Assembly (NCBI RefSeq): GCF_018130615.1
Contig: NZ_JAFCKB010000003.1
Span: 434,001-498,000 of the forward strand
DNA from: Bradyrhizobium manausense
GTDB lineage: Bacteria > Pseudomonadota > Alphaproteobacteria > Rhizobiales > Xanthobacteraceae
Length of the DNA stretch: 64,000 nucleotides
Reading direction: 5' to 3'
A model generated the notes under the pieces. That model saw only the letters and a list, made by a program, of their open reading frames with translations. It had not been told where the DNA came from and ran no database searches. This document shows positions 37,710 to 46,149 of this stretch, in pieces. Position 1 is the first letter of the stretch. Each line of letters starts with the position of its first letter. The translations under genes and the position numbers were made by a program.

Positions 37710-39329
37710 CTATCTCGCATCCTCCAGGATCATCGTTGCGCCCTTCTCGGCGATCATCGCGGTCGGCGTGTTGGTATTGCCCGAGGTGATCGTCGGCATG
37801 ATCGAGGCGTCGACAACGCGCAGGCCGGCGAGGCCATGGAAGCGCAGGCGTTCGTCGACCACGGCCATGGGATCGCTCGCCGATCCCATCTTCGCCGTGC
37901 CGACGGGATGGAAGATCGTGGTGCCGATGTCGCCGGCGGCTTTGGCGAGCGAGGCATCGTCGTCGCCGACGGTGGGGCCGGGCAGATATTCGCTCGGCCG
38001 ATATCTTGCCAGCGCCTTCTGCTGCATCAGGCGGCGCGTGGTGCGGATGGCGTCGGCACCGACCTGGCGGTCGTCATCGGTCGACAGATAGTTCGGCGCG
38101 ATGATCGGCTTCTCGTCAGGCGTCGCCGAGCGTAGCCGCACGGTGCCGCGAGAGGTCGGCTGCAGATTGCAGGCGCTCACGGTGATCGCAGGGAAGCGAT
38201 GCAGGGGATCGCCGAATTTGTCGAGCGACAGCGGCTGCACGTGGAATTGGATGTTGGCGCGCGCACGCGTTGCGTCGGAGCGCGTGAAGATACCGAGCTG
38301 CGACGGCGCCATGGTCAGTGGACCGCGGCGGCGGAAAGCATAGTCGAGGCCCATCAGACCGCGACGGAACAGATTGTAATAGGTCTCGTTCAGCGTCCGC
38401 ACGCCTTCGACCTTGTAGATCGCGCGCTGCTGCAGATGGTCCTGCAGATTGCGCCCCACACCGGGCTTGTCCATCACGACGTCGATGCCGAGCGGAGACA
38501 GCCAGTCGGCAGGGCCGATGCCGGAGCGATGCAGCACCTGCACCGAGCCGATCGAGCCCGCCGAGAGGATCACCTCGCGCTTGGCACGCGCCTCGACGAT
38601 CTCGCCGTTCTGGATGAAGCGCACACCGACGGCGCGGCCCTGCTCGATGATCAGGCGATCGACCAGTACATGCTTCTCGAGCCGCAGATTGGGGCGGTTT
38701 AGCGCCGGCTTGAGGAAGCCGCGCGCCGACGACCAGCGCCGGCCGCGCTTCTGGTTGACGTGGAAATAGCTCGTGCCTTCGTTGTCGCCGGTGTTGAAAT
38801 CGGGGATGCGCTTGATGCCCATTTCTTCTGCGGCGTCGCCGACGGCATCGAGAACGTCCCAGGACAGCCGCGGCGCCTCGATGCGCCAGCCGCCGCCGGC
38901 CCCGTGATGCTCGCTTGCGCCGAGGAAGTGGTCTTCCAGCCGCTTGAACAGTGGCAGCACGTCATCATAGCCCCAGCCGGTCATGCCGAGCTGGCGCCAG
39001 TGATCGTAATCGGCGGCCTGACCGCGCATCGAGATCATGGCGTTGATCGCCGAGCAGCCGCCGATCACCTTGCCGCGGGGATAGGCGAGCGCGCGGCCGT
39101 TCAGCCCCGGCTCGGCCTCGGTCTTGAACATCCAGTCCGAGCGCGGATTGCCGATCGCAAAGAGATAGCCGACGGGGATGTGGAACCAGATCCAGTTGTC
39201 GTCGCCGCCGGCCTCGAGAATGAGGACGCGGTTCTTGGGTTCGGCCGACAGCCGGTTGGCAATGATGCAGCCGGCCGTGCCGGCGCCGACGACAATGTAG
39301 TCAAACTCACCTTCGAGCCGTCTTGGCAT
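37710..39329 (-). CDS. GMC family oxidoreductase (choline-dehydrogenase-like)
   Basis: A 539-residue flavoenzyme of the glucose-methanol-choline family. It has the FAD loop VVGAGTAGCIIANRLS near the N-terminus and GMC signature 1 around YPRGKVIGGCSAIN. Signature 2 is around GSIGSVQVLHRSGIGP. The C-terminal active-site part has HPVGTAKMG and DASIMPTITSGNTNTPT. The family oxidises primary alcohols to aldehydes. The substrate cannot be fixed from sequence; choline dehydrogenase is one option but not supported by neighbours. It is divergent from the M20 gene. Confidence 0.92.
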   Translation of the reverse strand: MPRRLEGEFDYIVVGAGTAGCIIANRLSAEPKNRVLILEAGGDDNWIWFHIPVGYLFAIGNPRSDWMFKTEAEPGLNGRALAYPRGKVIGGCSAINAMISMRGQAADYDHWRQLGMTGWGYDDVLPLFKRLEDHFLGASEHHGAGGGWRIEAPRLSWDVLDAVGDAAEEMGIKRIPDFNTGDNEGTSYFHVNQKRGRRWSSARGFLKPALNRPNLRLEKHVLVDRLIIEQGRAVGVRFIQNGEIVEARAKREVILSAGSIGSVQVLHRSGIGPADWLSPLGIDVVMDKPGVGRNLQDHLQQRAIYKVEGVRTLNETYYNLFRRGLMGLDYAFRRRGPLTMAPSQLGIFTRSDATRARANIQFHVQPLSLDKFGDPLHRFPAITVSACNLQPTSRGTVRLRSATPDEKPIIAPNYLSTDDDRQVGADAIRTTRRLMQQKALARYRPSEYLPGPTVGDDDASLAKAAGDIGTTIFHPVGTAKMGSASDPMAVVDERLRFHGLAGLRVVDASIMPTITSGNTNTPTAMIAEKGATMILEDAR

Positions 39330-39384
39330 TCTGCTTCCACCCGGATGGTCTCTAAACGTTCTGTCCTAATAGGCAGACGGAGCT

Positions 39385-39406
39385 GGCCGGGACAAGCCCG
39401 GCCATG
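39385..39406. repeat. Partial copy of a dispersed palindromic repeat (type C core)
   Basis: GGCCGGGACAAGCCCGGCCATG matches the right arm of the longer repeat at 51102-51186 with a single change. It lies in the divergent gap between the GMC and M20 genes. Confidence 0.55.
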
Positions 39407-39505
39407 CCGCGCGGGCAGGGCTAGGCCCCAGCCAGAGGCAGTTGGGTGGACTGCCGCTTGCATGGTAGACAGGCCGGCAATTTCAACAAAGCTCGAGACC
39501 CCTCC

Positions 39506-40678
39506 ATGCCCATCGTGAACCGTGTCGCCGACCTCCAACCCGATATCCAGGCCTGGCGGCGGGACATCCATGAGCATCCCGAGCTGCTGTATGATGTCCA
39601 CCGCACTGCAGCATTCGTCGCGGACCGCCTGCGTGAGTTCGGCTGCGACGAGGTCGTGACCGGCGTCGGCCAGACCGGCGTGGTCGGCGTGATCAAGGGC
39701 AGCAAGCCGGCCGGCGAGGGGCTCAAGGTGATCGGCATGCGGGCCGACATGGACGCGCTGCCTGTCGAGGAACAGACCAACCTGCCTTACGCTTCCAAGA
39801 CTCCGGGCAAGATGCACGCCTGTGGCCATGACGGCCACACTGCGATGCTGCTCGGCGCCGCGCGCTACCTCGCCGAGACCCGTAACTTCGCAGGCGATGC
39901 CGTGGTGATCTTCCAGCCGGCCGAAGAGGGCGGCGCCGGCGGCGCGGCCATGGTCAAGGACGGCATGATGGAGCGCTTCGGGATCGAGCAGGTGTACGGC
40001 ATGCATAACGGTCCCGGCATCCCGATCGGCTCGTTCGCGATCCGGCCGGGCCCGATCATGGCGGCGACCGACGAGGTCGACATCATGATCGAGGGCCTCG
40101 GCGGCCACGCCGCGCGTCCGCACAAATGCATCGACCCCGTCCTGGTCGGTGCTCAGGTGATCACCGCGCTGCAGTCGATCGTCGCGCGCAGCGTCGATCC
40201 CTTGGAGTCGGCCGTGATCTCTATCTGCGAATTCCACGCCGGCAACGCCCGCAACGTCATTCCGCAAACCGCGACGCTGAGGGGCACCATCCGCACGCTG
40301 ACGCCGGAGGTGCGCAAGCTGGTCGAGAAGCGTGTCCGCGAAGTGGTGGCGGGCGTGGCACAGATCACCGGCGCGAAGATCGATCTGCACTACAAGCGCA
40401 ACTATCCCGTCGTGAACAACCACGCCGCTGAGACCGAGGTCGCGGCGCGCATTGCCAAGCAGGTCGCGGGCGAGGCCAATGTGCTCGAGATGCCGCCGCT
40501 GATGGGCGGCGAGGACTTTGCCTATATGCTGGAAGCGCGTCCCGGCGCCTTCATCTTCTGCGGCAACGGCGATAGCGCCGGCCTGCATCACCCCGCCTAC
40601 AATTTCGACGACGAGGCCATCGTGTTTGGCACGTCCTTTTGGGTCAAGCTGGTCGAGGAACAGCTCGCAGCCTCTTGA
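39506..40678 (+). CDS. M20 family metallo-amidohydrolase (hippurate hydrolase / aminoacylase type)
   Basis: A 390-residue zinc/cobalt amidohydrolase. Metal and catalytic residues are seen in GMRADMDALPV, HACGHDGHTAM and PAEEGGAGG. The dimerisation domain starts near EVDIMIEGLGGHAARPHKC, and the C-terminal metal ligand lies in MGGEDFAY. Enzymes of this group cleave N-acyl amino acids, hippurate or auxin conjugates. The ATG at 39506 gives the family N-terminus (PIVNRVADLQPDIQAWRRDIH). A bidirectional terminator separates it from the PiT gene. Confidence 0.9.
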   Translation: MPIVNRVADLQPDIQAWRRDIHEHPELLYDVHRTAAFVADRLREFGCDEVVTGVGQTGVVGVIKGSKPAGEGLKVIGMRADMDALPVEEQTNLPYASKTPGKMHACGHDGHTAMLLGAARYLAETRNFAGDAVVIFQPAEEGGAGGAAMVKDGMMERFGIEQVYGMHNGPGIPIGSFAIRPGPIMAATDEVDIMIEGLGGHAARPHKCIDPVLVGAQVITALQSIVARSVDPLESAVISICEFHAGNARNVIPQTATLRGTIRTLTPEVRKLVEKRVREVVAGVAQITGAKIDLHYKRNYPVVNNHAAETEVAARIAKQVAGEANVLEMPPLMGGEDFAYMLEARPGAFIFCGNGDSAGLHHPAYNFDDEAIVFGTSFWVKLVEEQLAAS

Positions 40679-40704
40679 TGCGCTGATCGAGAGCTCAAAC
40701 GAAA

Positions 40705-40729
40705 AGGGCCCGTGCATCGCACGGGCCCT
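40705..40729. terminator. Bidirectional terminator between the M20 and PiT genes
   Basis: AGGGCCCGTGC, short loop, GCACGGGCCCT with an A run to the left and CTTTGCTT to the right. It is a perfect stem between convergent genes. Confidence 0.85.
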
Positions 40730-40754
40730 CTTTGCTTCTGTGCCGTGTCGCGGC

Positions 40755-42377
40755 TCAGAACACGTGGGAGAACAGATAATAGAGCACGCCCGAGATCAAC
40801 ATTGCGGCCGGCAGGGTCAGCACCCAGGCCATCGCAATGTTGCGGATCGTGGCCCATTGCAGGCCCGAGCCGTTGGCGGCCATCGTGCCTGCGATGCCGG
40901 ATGACAGCACGTGGGTGGTCGAGACCGGCAGGCCGTAGACGTCGGCGGCGGCGATGGTGGCGGCCGCGGTGATCTCGGCGCAGGCGCCCTGCGCGTAGGT
41001 CAGGTGGGTCTTGCCGATCTTCTCGCCGACCGTGACGACGATGCGCTTCCAGCCGACCATGGTGCCGAGACCAAGCGCGATGGCGACCGCGATCTTCACC
41101 CAACCGGGGATGAACTTCGTGGCGTTGTCGAGCGAGCCCTTGTAGGCATTGAGCACGGTCACGTCAGCGGAGCTGAGCTCGGCTTCCTTGTCCTTCATCA
41201 GGAAACGCAGCGCTTCCGAGGCGAGGTACATGTCGTTGCGGGTGTTGCCGACGAGGTCGGCAGGCACCTTGGCGAGTGAGCCGTAGGTGGTCACCTGCTT
41301 GGAGATGTCGCGCACGAGCACGGCGAGCGACGGGAACGTGCCGCCATTGACCTCGTGTTGCGCGACATAGTTGGTCACGGCGGGGCGCGGGTTGCCGATC
41401 ACGCTGTAACCGGCGGCCTTGCCTTCGATGATCTTGCTGGCGGCCTCCGAGTTCTGGCTAAACGCGGCGATCTGGCTCTCCGGCAGCGCGCGGTTGAGCG
41501 CGTAGGCGGTCGGCACGGTGCCGATCAGGATCAGCATGATCAGGCCCATGCCCTTCTGACCGTCATTGGAGCCATGGAAGAAGCTCACCAGCGTGCAGGT
41601 GAGGATCAGGATGCCGCGGATCCACCAGGGCGGCGGCTGGTCGCCCTTCGGCTCGCCGAACAGAGCGGGCGTGGCGCGCAGCAGCACGGTGCGCAGGATC
41701 AGGAGGAGGCCGGCGGCGAGCGCGAAACCGAACAGCGGCGACAGCAGCAGCGCCTTGCCGATATTGGTGGCCTGGGTCCAGTCGACGCCGGAGGTGCCGC
41801 TGCGGCCGTGCAGGCTGGCGTTCATGATGCCGACGCCCATGATCGAGCCGATCAGGGTATGCGAGCTCGAGGCCGGCAGGCCGAAATACCAGGTGCCGAC
41901 GTTCCAGATGATGGCGGCGATCAACAGCGCGAACACCATGGCGAAGCCGGCGCTGGAGCCGACCTGGAGGATCAACTCGACCGGCAGCAGCGAGACGATG
42001 CCGAACGCGACCGCGCCCGAGGACAGCAGCACGCCGAACAGGTTGAACATGCCGGACCACACCACGGCGACATGGGCAGGCAGCGAGCGGGTATAGATCA
42101 CGGTGGCAACCGCGTTGGCGGTGTCGTGGAAGCCGTTCACGAACTCGAAGCCGAGTGCGATCAGAAGCGCGACGAAGAGCAGGAGGAAAGGAGCTAAGGT
42201 CTTGACCTGTGCGCCGGCCGCGTCGACGTCGATCCAGATGCTGTAGGCGACGAAGAGCAGTGCGGCGGCGATCACCCCCATATAGATCACGCCGGTGAGC
42301 GGATGGAATCCGCGATTGAGGTCTGGCCCCTTACTCAAGGCCGGCTCGATGGAGCCCGGCAAAGCAACGTCACTCAT
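40755..42377 (-). CDS. PiT family inorganic phosphate transporter
   Basis: A 540-residue membrane protein of the PiT family. It has the duplicated signature, seen first as GFEFVNGFHDTANAVATVIYT and again as SFFHGSNDGQKGMGLI, plus GLPVSTTHVLSSGIAGTM near the C-terminus. It imports phosphate as a metal-phosphate complex coupled to protons. The ATG at 42377 has AGGAG eight bases upstream and is preferred to a far upstream GTG. It is longer than the shortest PiT proteins because of an insertion between the two halves. No phoU-like accessory gene is next to it. Confidence 0.9.
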   Translation of the reverse strand: MSDVALPGSIEPALSKGPDLNRGFHPLTGVIYMGVIAAALLFVAYSIWIDVDAAGAQVKTLAPFLLLFVALLIALGFEFVNGFHDTANAVATVIYTRSLPAHVAVVWSGMFNLFGVLLSSGAVAFGIVSLLPVELILQVGSSAGFAMVFALLIAAIIWNVGTWYFGLPASSSHTLIGSIMGVGIMNASLHGRSGTSGVDWTQATNIGKALLLSPLFGFALAAGLLLILRTVLLRATPALFGEPKGDQPPPWWIRGILILTCTLVSFFHGSNDGQKGMGLIMLILIGTVPTAYALNRALPESQIAAFSQNSEAASKIIEGKAAGYSVIGNPRPAVTNYVAQHEVNGGTFPSLAVLVRDISKQVTTYGSLAKVPADLVGNTRNDMYLASEALRFLMKDKEAELSSADVTVLNAYKGSLDNATKFIPGWVKIAVAIALGLGTMVGWKRIVVTVGEKIGKTHLTYAQGACAEITAAATIAAADVYGLPVSTTHVLSSGIAGTMAANGSGLQWATIRNIAMAWVLTLPAAMLISGVLYYLFSHVF

Positions 42378-42502
42378 TGAAAATTCTCCTGTCCCAAGGC
42401 CCGCGACTTTGCGCGCGGCATGTGACAGGCGGTTGAAATGACGGGCAGACACTTGAAATGGCGCGAGTTCTCCCCCGGCTTGTGACATGCATCCGGGTTG
42501 CG

Positions 42503-43945
42503 TCAGGCGGCGCGCGGAGCCTTTTTCAGCAAGCCGGCGGCGATCTTCAGGTCTTCGACAAAGCGCTGATATTCCAGCACCTTGGCGTCCGGATCAGGCA
42601 GGCGCAGCAGATAAGATGGATGCACCGTCACCAGAGTCTTGCGTCCGTCGGGGAGGTCTATGAGCCGTCCGCGGGTCTTGCCGATGGGCGTGATCTTGCC
42701 GAACACGCTCTGTGCGGCGGTTGCGCCCATCGCCACGATCAGCTCGGGCTGAATTGCCGAAACCTCCCGCTCATACCATTGTCGGCATGCCTTGATCTCC
42801 GGCGTTGCCGGCTTCTGGTGCAGGCGGATCTTTCCGCGCGGCACGAATTTGAAATGCTTCACCGCGTTGGTGACATAGACCTTCGTGCGGTCGACGCCGG
42901 CTTCCGCGAGTGCGCGGTCCAGCATCTGGCCGGCCGGGCCGACGAAGGGATGGCCGGCGAGGTCTTCCTTGTCGCCGGGCTGCTCGCCGACCAGCATGAT
43001 GGTGGCGTCTTTCGGGCCTTCGCCGAACACGGTCTGGGTCGCGTCCTTGTAGAGCGGGCAGGCGCGGCAATGCGCGGCTTCCTCGCGGAGCGCTTCGAGA
43101 TCGTCGGCGGCAGGTTTACGTTTCATCGGAGCCTCCGGCCGCTTTTGAGGCTTGTGCGGATCGGTTGCGGCGTTGGCGATCATGGCGCCGGTCATGCGCT
43201 CGGCGTCCTCGATCAGGGGTTTAATGATCGAGGCCTCGGGCAGGTTCCTCCAGTATTTTTTCGGCATCTCGGCCTGCATCGCCTTCACCTTCAAACGTGC
43301 CGGATTGAAGATGCTGGCGTAGTAACGCTGCCAGGTTTCCTCGAGCCGGTCTTCGCTTGGCGCCTCGCTCTTGCTCACGCCCGGCGTGAACGAGAGCGCG
43401 TGACCGTCCCAATGTGCGCAGAGGTCCGGCGTCAGGATCGACCAGGGCATGTCGGCAAAACGTTTGGCGAAAAACGGCGCGGCAAGCTCGACGATGTGAT
43501 GTTCCGGTTCGAACCAGGCGACGTAATGTGCCGCGCGTTCGCGTCCGATCTCACGGAAGCGGACGAAGGCATGCATCTTGTGCTCGTCGCGATGAACCGC
43601 GCGTGCCATCGCGATAGCTAACGCGACATCGGGATCGGTCGCGACCTCGATGAGATCGTGATTGTCCCTCAAGCGCCAGAGCAGGCGATAGAGGATCGCA
43701 AAGCGCTCGCTATCGCGATGCAGGATTGCGGCCTGGGCGAGGTCGACGAATTTTGCCGACACGCTGAAGGTGCCCTCGTTCACCTCGAGGATTGGAGACG
43801 GGGCGGATGGTGCGAACAGCTCCGCTTCGCCGCCCTGCACGGTCCAGGTGACCTCATTAGGATTCACATGACGAAGCACGAGCGTCCGCGCGGCTTTACG
43901 CCAGCCGTCGAAATCGGTTTCGGTGTCGAGGATGATGTACTGCAT
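42503..43945 (-). CDS. UdgX family uracil-DNA binding/glycosylase protein fused to an N-terminal DUF4130 domain
   Basis: A 480-residue protein. The N-terminal half (about 1-265) matches the DUF4130 / TIGR03915-type region that accompanies radical SAM repair proteins. The C-terminal half is a family-4-like uracil-DNA glycosylase of the UdgX class (CRACPLYKDATQTVFGEGP, VGEQPGDKEDLAGHPFVGPAG, TNAVKHFKFVPRG, VTVHPSYLLR). UdgX proteins become covalently linked to uracil sites through a His in the loop KRRIH; here the loop reads KIRLH at 372-376 with His376 retained. Its ATG shares one base with the stop of the upstream radical SAM gene, so both are co-translated. Confidence 0.9.
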   Translation of the reverse strand: MQYIILDTETDFDGWRKAARTLVLRHVNPNEVTWTVQGGEAELFAPSAPSPILEVNEGTFSVSAKFVDLAQAAILHRDSERFAILYRLLWRLRDNHDLIEVATDPDVALAIAMARAVHRDEHKMHAFVRFREIGRERAAHYVAWFEPEHHIVELAAPFFAKRFADMPWSILTPDLCAHWDGHALSFTPGVSKSEAPSEDRLEETWQRYYASIFNPARLKVKAMQAEMPKKYWRNLPEASIIKPLIEDAERMTGAMIANAATDPHKPQKRPEAPMKRKPAADDLEALREEAAHCRACPLYKDATQTVFGEGPKDATIMLVGEQPGDKEDLAGHPFVGPAGQMLDRALAEAGVDRTKVYVTNAVKHFKFVPRGKIRLHQKPATPEIKACRQWYEREVSAIQPELIVAMGATAAQSVFGKITPIGKTRGRLIDLPDGRKTLVTVHPSYLLRLPDPDAKVLEYQRFVEDLKIAAGLLKKAPRAA

Positions 43946-45180
43946 CAGAAGCCAAACCCCAATTGTGTTGCCTTCGGCTTGAAACGCTCGATCAGCCGCG
44001 CCTCGTCGAGGCGGTGCGGCGAGGGGCGGTGATCGCTGAGGACGATGAACGGCAGCGCCTTGCTGCGGGGCACGTGCAGCCGCGCGAGATCGGACAAGCG
44101 GATCGTGGTCGTGCGTCGCGTCGCGATGATGCGTTCGACCGCCTTGGTGCCGAAGCCCGGCACGCGCAGCAGCTCCTCGCGGCTGGCGCGGTTGACGTCG
44201 AGCGGGAAGCGGTCGCGATGGCGCAGCGCCCAGGCGAGCTTTGGATCGATGTCGAGCGGCAGCATCGCGCTGTCGTCGACGATCTCCGCAACGTCAAAGC
44301 CGTAGAACCGCATCAGCCAGTCGGCCTGGTAGAGCCGGTGCTCGCGCAGCAAAGGCGGCTGTACCAGAGGCAACGCGCGGCTCGCGTCGGGGATCGGGCT
44401 GAAGGCGGAGTAATAGACGCGCCTCAACCGGTATGAACCATAGAGATTGGCGCTGGTGTGGAGAATGGTGTGATCGTTCGCGCCATCGGCGCCGACGATC
44501 ATCTGTGTGCTTTGCCCGGCAGGTGCGAAACGCTGCGGCTTTGCCTTCGTCTTGGTGCTGCTGATATCCTCGGCTTCGTCGAGCTTCAGCCGCAGCCGGC
44601 CCATGGTGCGGCGGATCGCGCGCACGTCTTTTTCGGGCGCGAATTGCTGCAGGCTGGTCTCCTGGGGCATCTCGATATTGATGGAGAGACGGTCGGCATA
44701 TTTGCCGGCTTCCGTGATCAGCGCGTCGTCGGCTTCCGGAATGGTCTTGAGATGGATGTAGCCGCGGAAGTGATGCTCCTCGCGCAGCTTTCGCGCGACG
44801 CTGACCACTTGCTCCATTGTGTAGTCGGGGCTGCGGATGATGCCGGAGGAGAGGAACAGTCCTTCGATGTAATTGCGCCGGTAGAAGTCGAGCGTGAGCT
44901 TGACCACTTCGTCGATGGTGAAGCGGGCGCGCGGCACGTTGGAGGAGGCGCGGTTGACGCAATAGAGGCAATCGTAGTTGCAGGCATTGGTCAGCAGCAC
45001 CTTGAGCAGCGAGATGCAGCGGCCGTCCGGCGCGTAGGAATGGCAGATGCCCATGCCCGGCGCGGTCGAGCCCATGCCCTTGCCGTCGCTGGAATCCCGC
45101 TTCTCGGTGCCACTGGAGGCACAGGAGGCGTCGTACTTGGCGGCATCCGCCAGGATCTCCAGCTTACGTTGTACGTCCAT
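43945..45180 (-). CDS. Putative DNA modification/repair radical SAM protein (UDG-linked)
   Basis: A 411-residue radical SAM protein with cluster ligands Cys67, Cys71 and Cys74 (CNYDCLYC). A helix-hairpin-helix-like region lies near the C-terminus (VNRASREELLRVPGFGTKAVERI), a fold that binds DNA. It belongs to the family named for its linkage to UDG-like genes (TIGR03916). The reaction it catalyses is not established; repair or reversal of a DNA lesion is the working idea. The ATG at 45180 gives the normal N-terminus. It is divergent from imuA across a LexA box. Confidence 0.9.
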   Translation of the reverse strand: MDVQRKLEILADAAKYDASCASSGTEKRDSSDGKGMGSTAPGMGICHSYAPDGRCISLLKVLLTNACNYDCLYCVNRASSNVPRARFTIDEVVKLTLDFYRRNYIEGLFLSSGIIRSPDYTMEQVVSVARKLREEHHFRGYIHLKTIPEADDALITEAGKYADRLSINIEMPQETSLQQFAPEKDVRAIRRTMGRLRLKLDEAEDISSTKTKAKPQRFAPAGQSTQMIVGADGANDHTILHTSANLYGSYRLRRVYYSAFSPIPDASRALPLVQPPLLREHRLYQADWLMRFYGFDVAEIVDDSAMLPLDIDPKLAWALRHRDRFPLDVNRASREELLRVPGFGTKAVERIIATRRTTTIRLSDLARLHVPRSKALPFIVLSDHRPSPHRLDEARLIERFKPKATQLGFGF

Positions 45181-45229
45181 CCCGGAATCCCTTTGATTCA
45201 ACTCATGAATCCGATAGGGCGCAATTCGA

Positions 45230-45260
45230 TTGACTCTTCGCGCGCCGTTAGCTTTATATT
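45230..45260 (+). promoter_or_regulatory. Candidate promoter of imuA-imuB-dnaE2
   Basis: TTGACT at 45230-45235 and TATATT at 45255-45260 (spacer 19; a shifted TTATAT gives 18) form a sigma-70-like pair. The LexA box starts two bases after the -10, where a bound repressor would block initiation. The long spacer makes the exact -10 uncertain. Confidence 0.45.
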
Positions 45261-45261
45261 A

Positions 45262-45276
45262 GAACATATCATGAAC
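45262..45276. promoter_or_regulatory. LexA (SOS) box, alphaproteobacterial direct-repeat type
   Basis: GAAC-ATATCAT-GAAC is a perfect match to the GTTC-N7-GTTC direct repeat (read on the other strand) that alphaproteobacterial LexA binds. It lies between the divergent radical SAM/UdgX pair and imuA-imuB-dnaE2, 66 bases before the imuA start and 82 from the radical SAM start. Both transcripts could be released by one LexA cleavage event. Confidence 0.82.
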
Positions 45277-45342
45277 AAATGAGCCAGCCGGTGGTTCTCT
45301 TTTTGAGAGGCATCGGCAATCACCTCTGAAGGAGCGGCGAGC

Positions 45343-46149
45343 ATGAGCGGCGCACGCATGAGCGCGCTTGCGACCTTGCGCAGCCAGATCGAGCGGATCG
45401 AGACGGCGGAAGTCGGGCATCATCACGACCGCGTTGCGCTCGGTCACAGCGAAGTGGACCACGCCTTGAAAGGCGGACTCGCACGCGCGGCGATCCACGA
45501 GGTGTTTTGCGAAGGGCGTCAGGGCGCGGTTGCGACCGGCTTTGTCACCGGGCTTGCGGGCCGCGTCACGACGCAGCGGCCGCTTTTGTGGGTGCGGCAG
45601 GATTTTTCGGAGCTCGAGGCCGGCGCGCTGTCGATGAGCGGGCTCGCCGAGCTCGGCCTCGATCCGCGCCGCGTGGTGATGGTGCGGGCGGCTGACGTCG
45701 AGAGCGCGCTGCGCACCTCGGCCGATGCGCTCGCCTGCGATGCGCTCGGCGCCGTCGTGCTCGAGCTCTGGGGCGAGACCAGGCAGTTCGATCTGGTGGC
45801 GAGCCGCAAACTGACGCTGGCCGCGCAATCGTCCGGCGTCACCGGCTTGCTGTTGCGGATGGCGGCGCAGCCGCTGCCCTCGACTGCGGAAACGCGGTGG
45901 ATGCTGCGCGCCGCGCATTCGCCGCCGGGTTCAGCTTCAATGCCTGCGGCGCCTTGGAGTGCCTGGGGCGCGCCGCGTTTCGATGTCGAGCTGTTGCGTA
46001 ACCGTCATGGCCCGTGTGGCCGGTGGATCATGGAATGGAAATGTGATGAGTGCCAGTTCTCTGAACCGTCGGCGTATCCTCAGCCTGTGGCTGCCGCGCC
46101 TGCCCATCGACCGGATCCAGCGGTTCTTCAACAGCGCCGGGCTGGGTAA
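45343..46149 (+). CDS. imuA: ImuA, mutasome accessory protein
   Basis: A 268-residue protein of the ImuA / SulA-related RecA-like family, the first gene of the damage-induced mutagenesis cassette. Visible family blocks are IHEVFCEGRQGAVATGFVTGLAGR, PLLWVRQDFSELEAGALS and WGAPRFDVELLRNRHGPCGRW. It has no usable Walker A, as expected. GGAG lies eight bases before the ATG. ImuA supports translesion synthesis together with ImuB and DnaE2. Its last 104 bases overlap imuB in another frame. Confidence 0.9.
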   Translation: MSGARMSALATLRSQIERIETAEVGHHHDRVALGHSEVDHALKGGLARAAIHEVFCEGRQGAVATGFVTGLAGRVTTQRPLLWVRQDFSELEAGALSMSGLAELGLDPRRVVMVRAADVESALRTSADALACDALGAVVLELWGETRQFDLVASRKLTLAAQSSGVTGLLLRMAAQPLPSTAETRWMLRAAHSPPGSASMPAAPWSAWGAPRFDVELLRNRHGPCGRWIMEWKCDECQFSEPSAYPQPVAAAPAHRPDPAVLQQRRAG

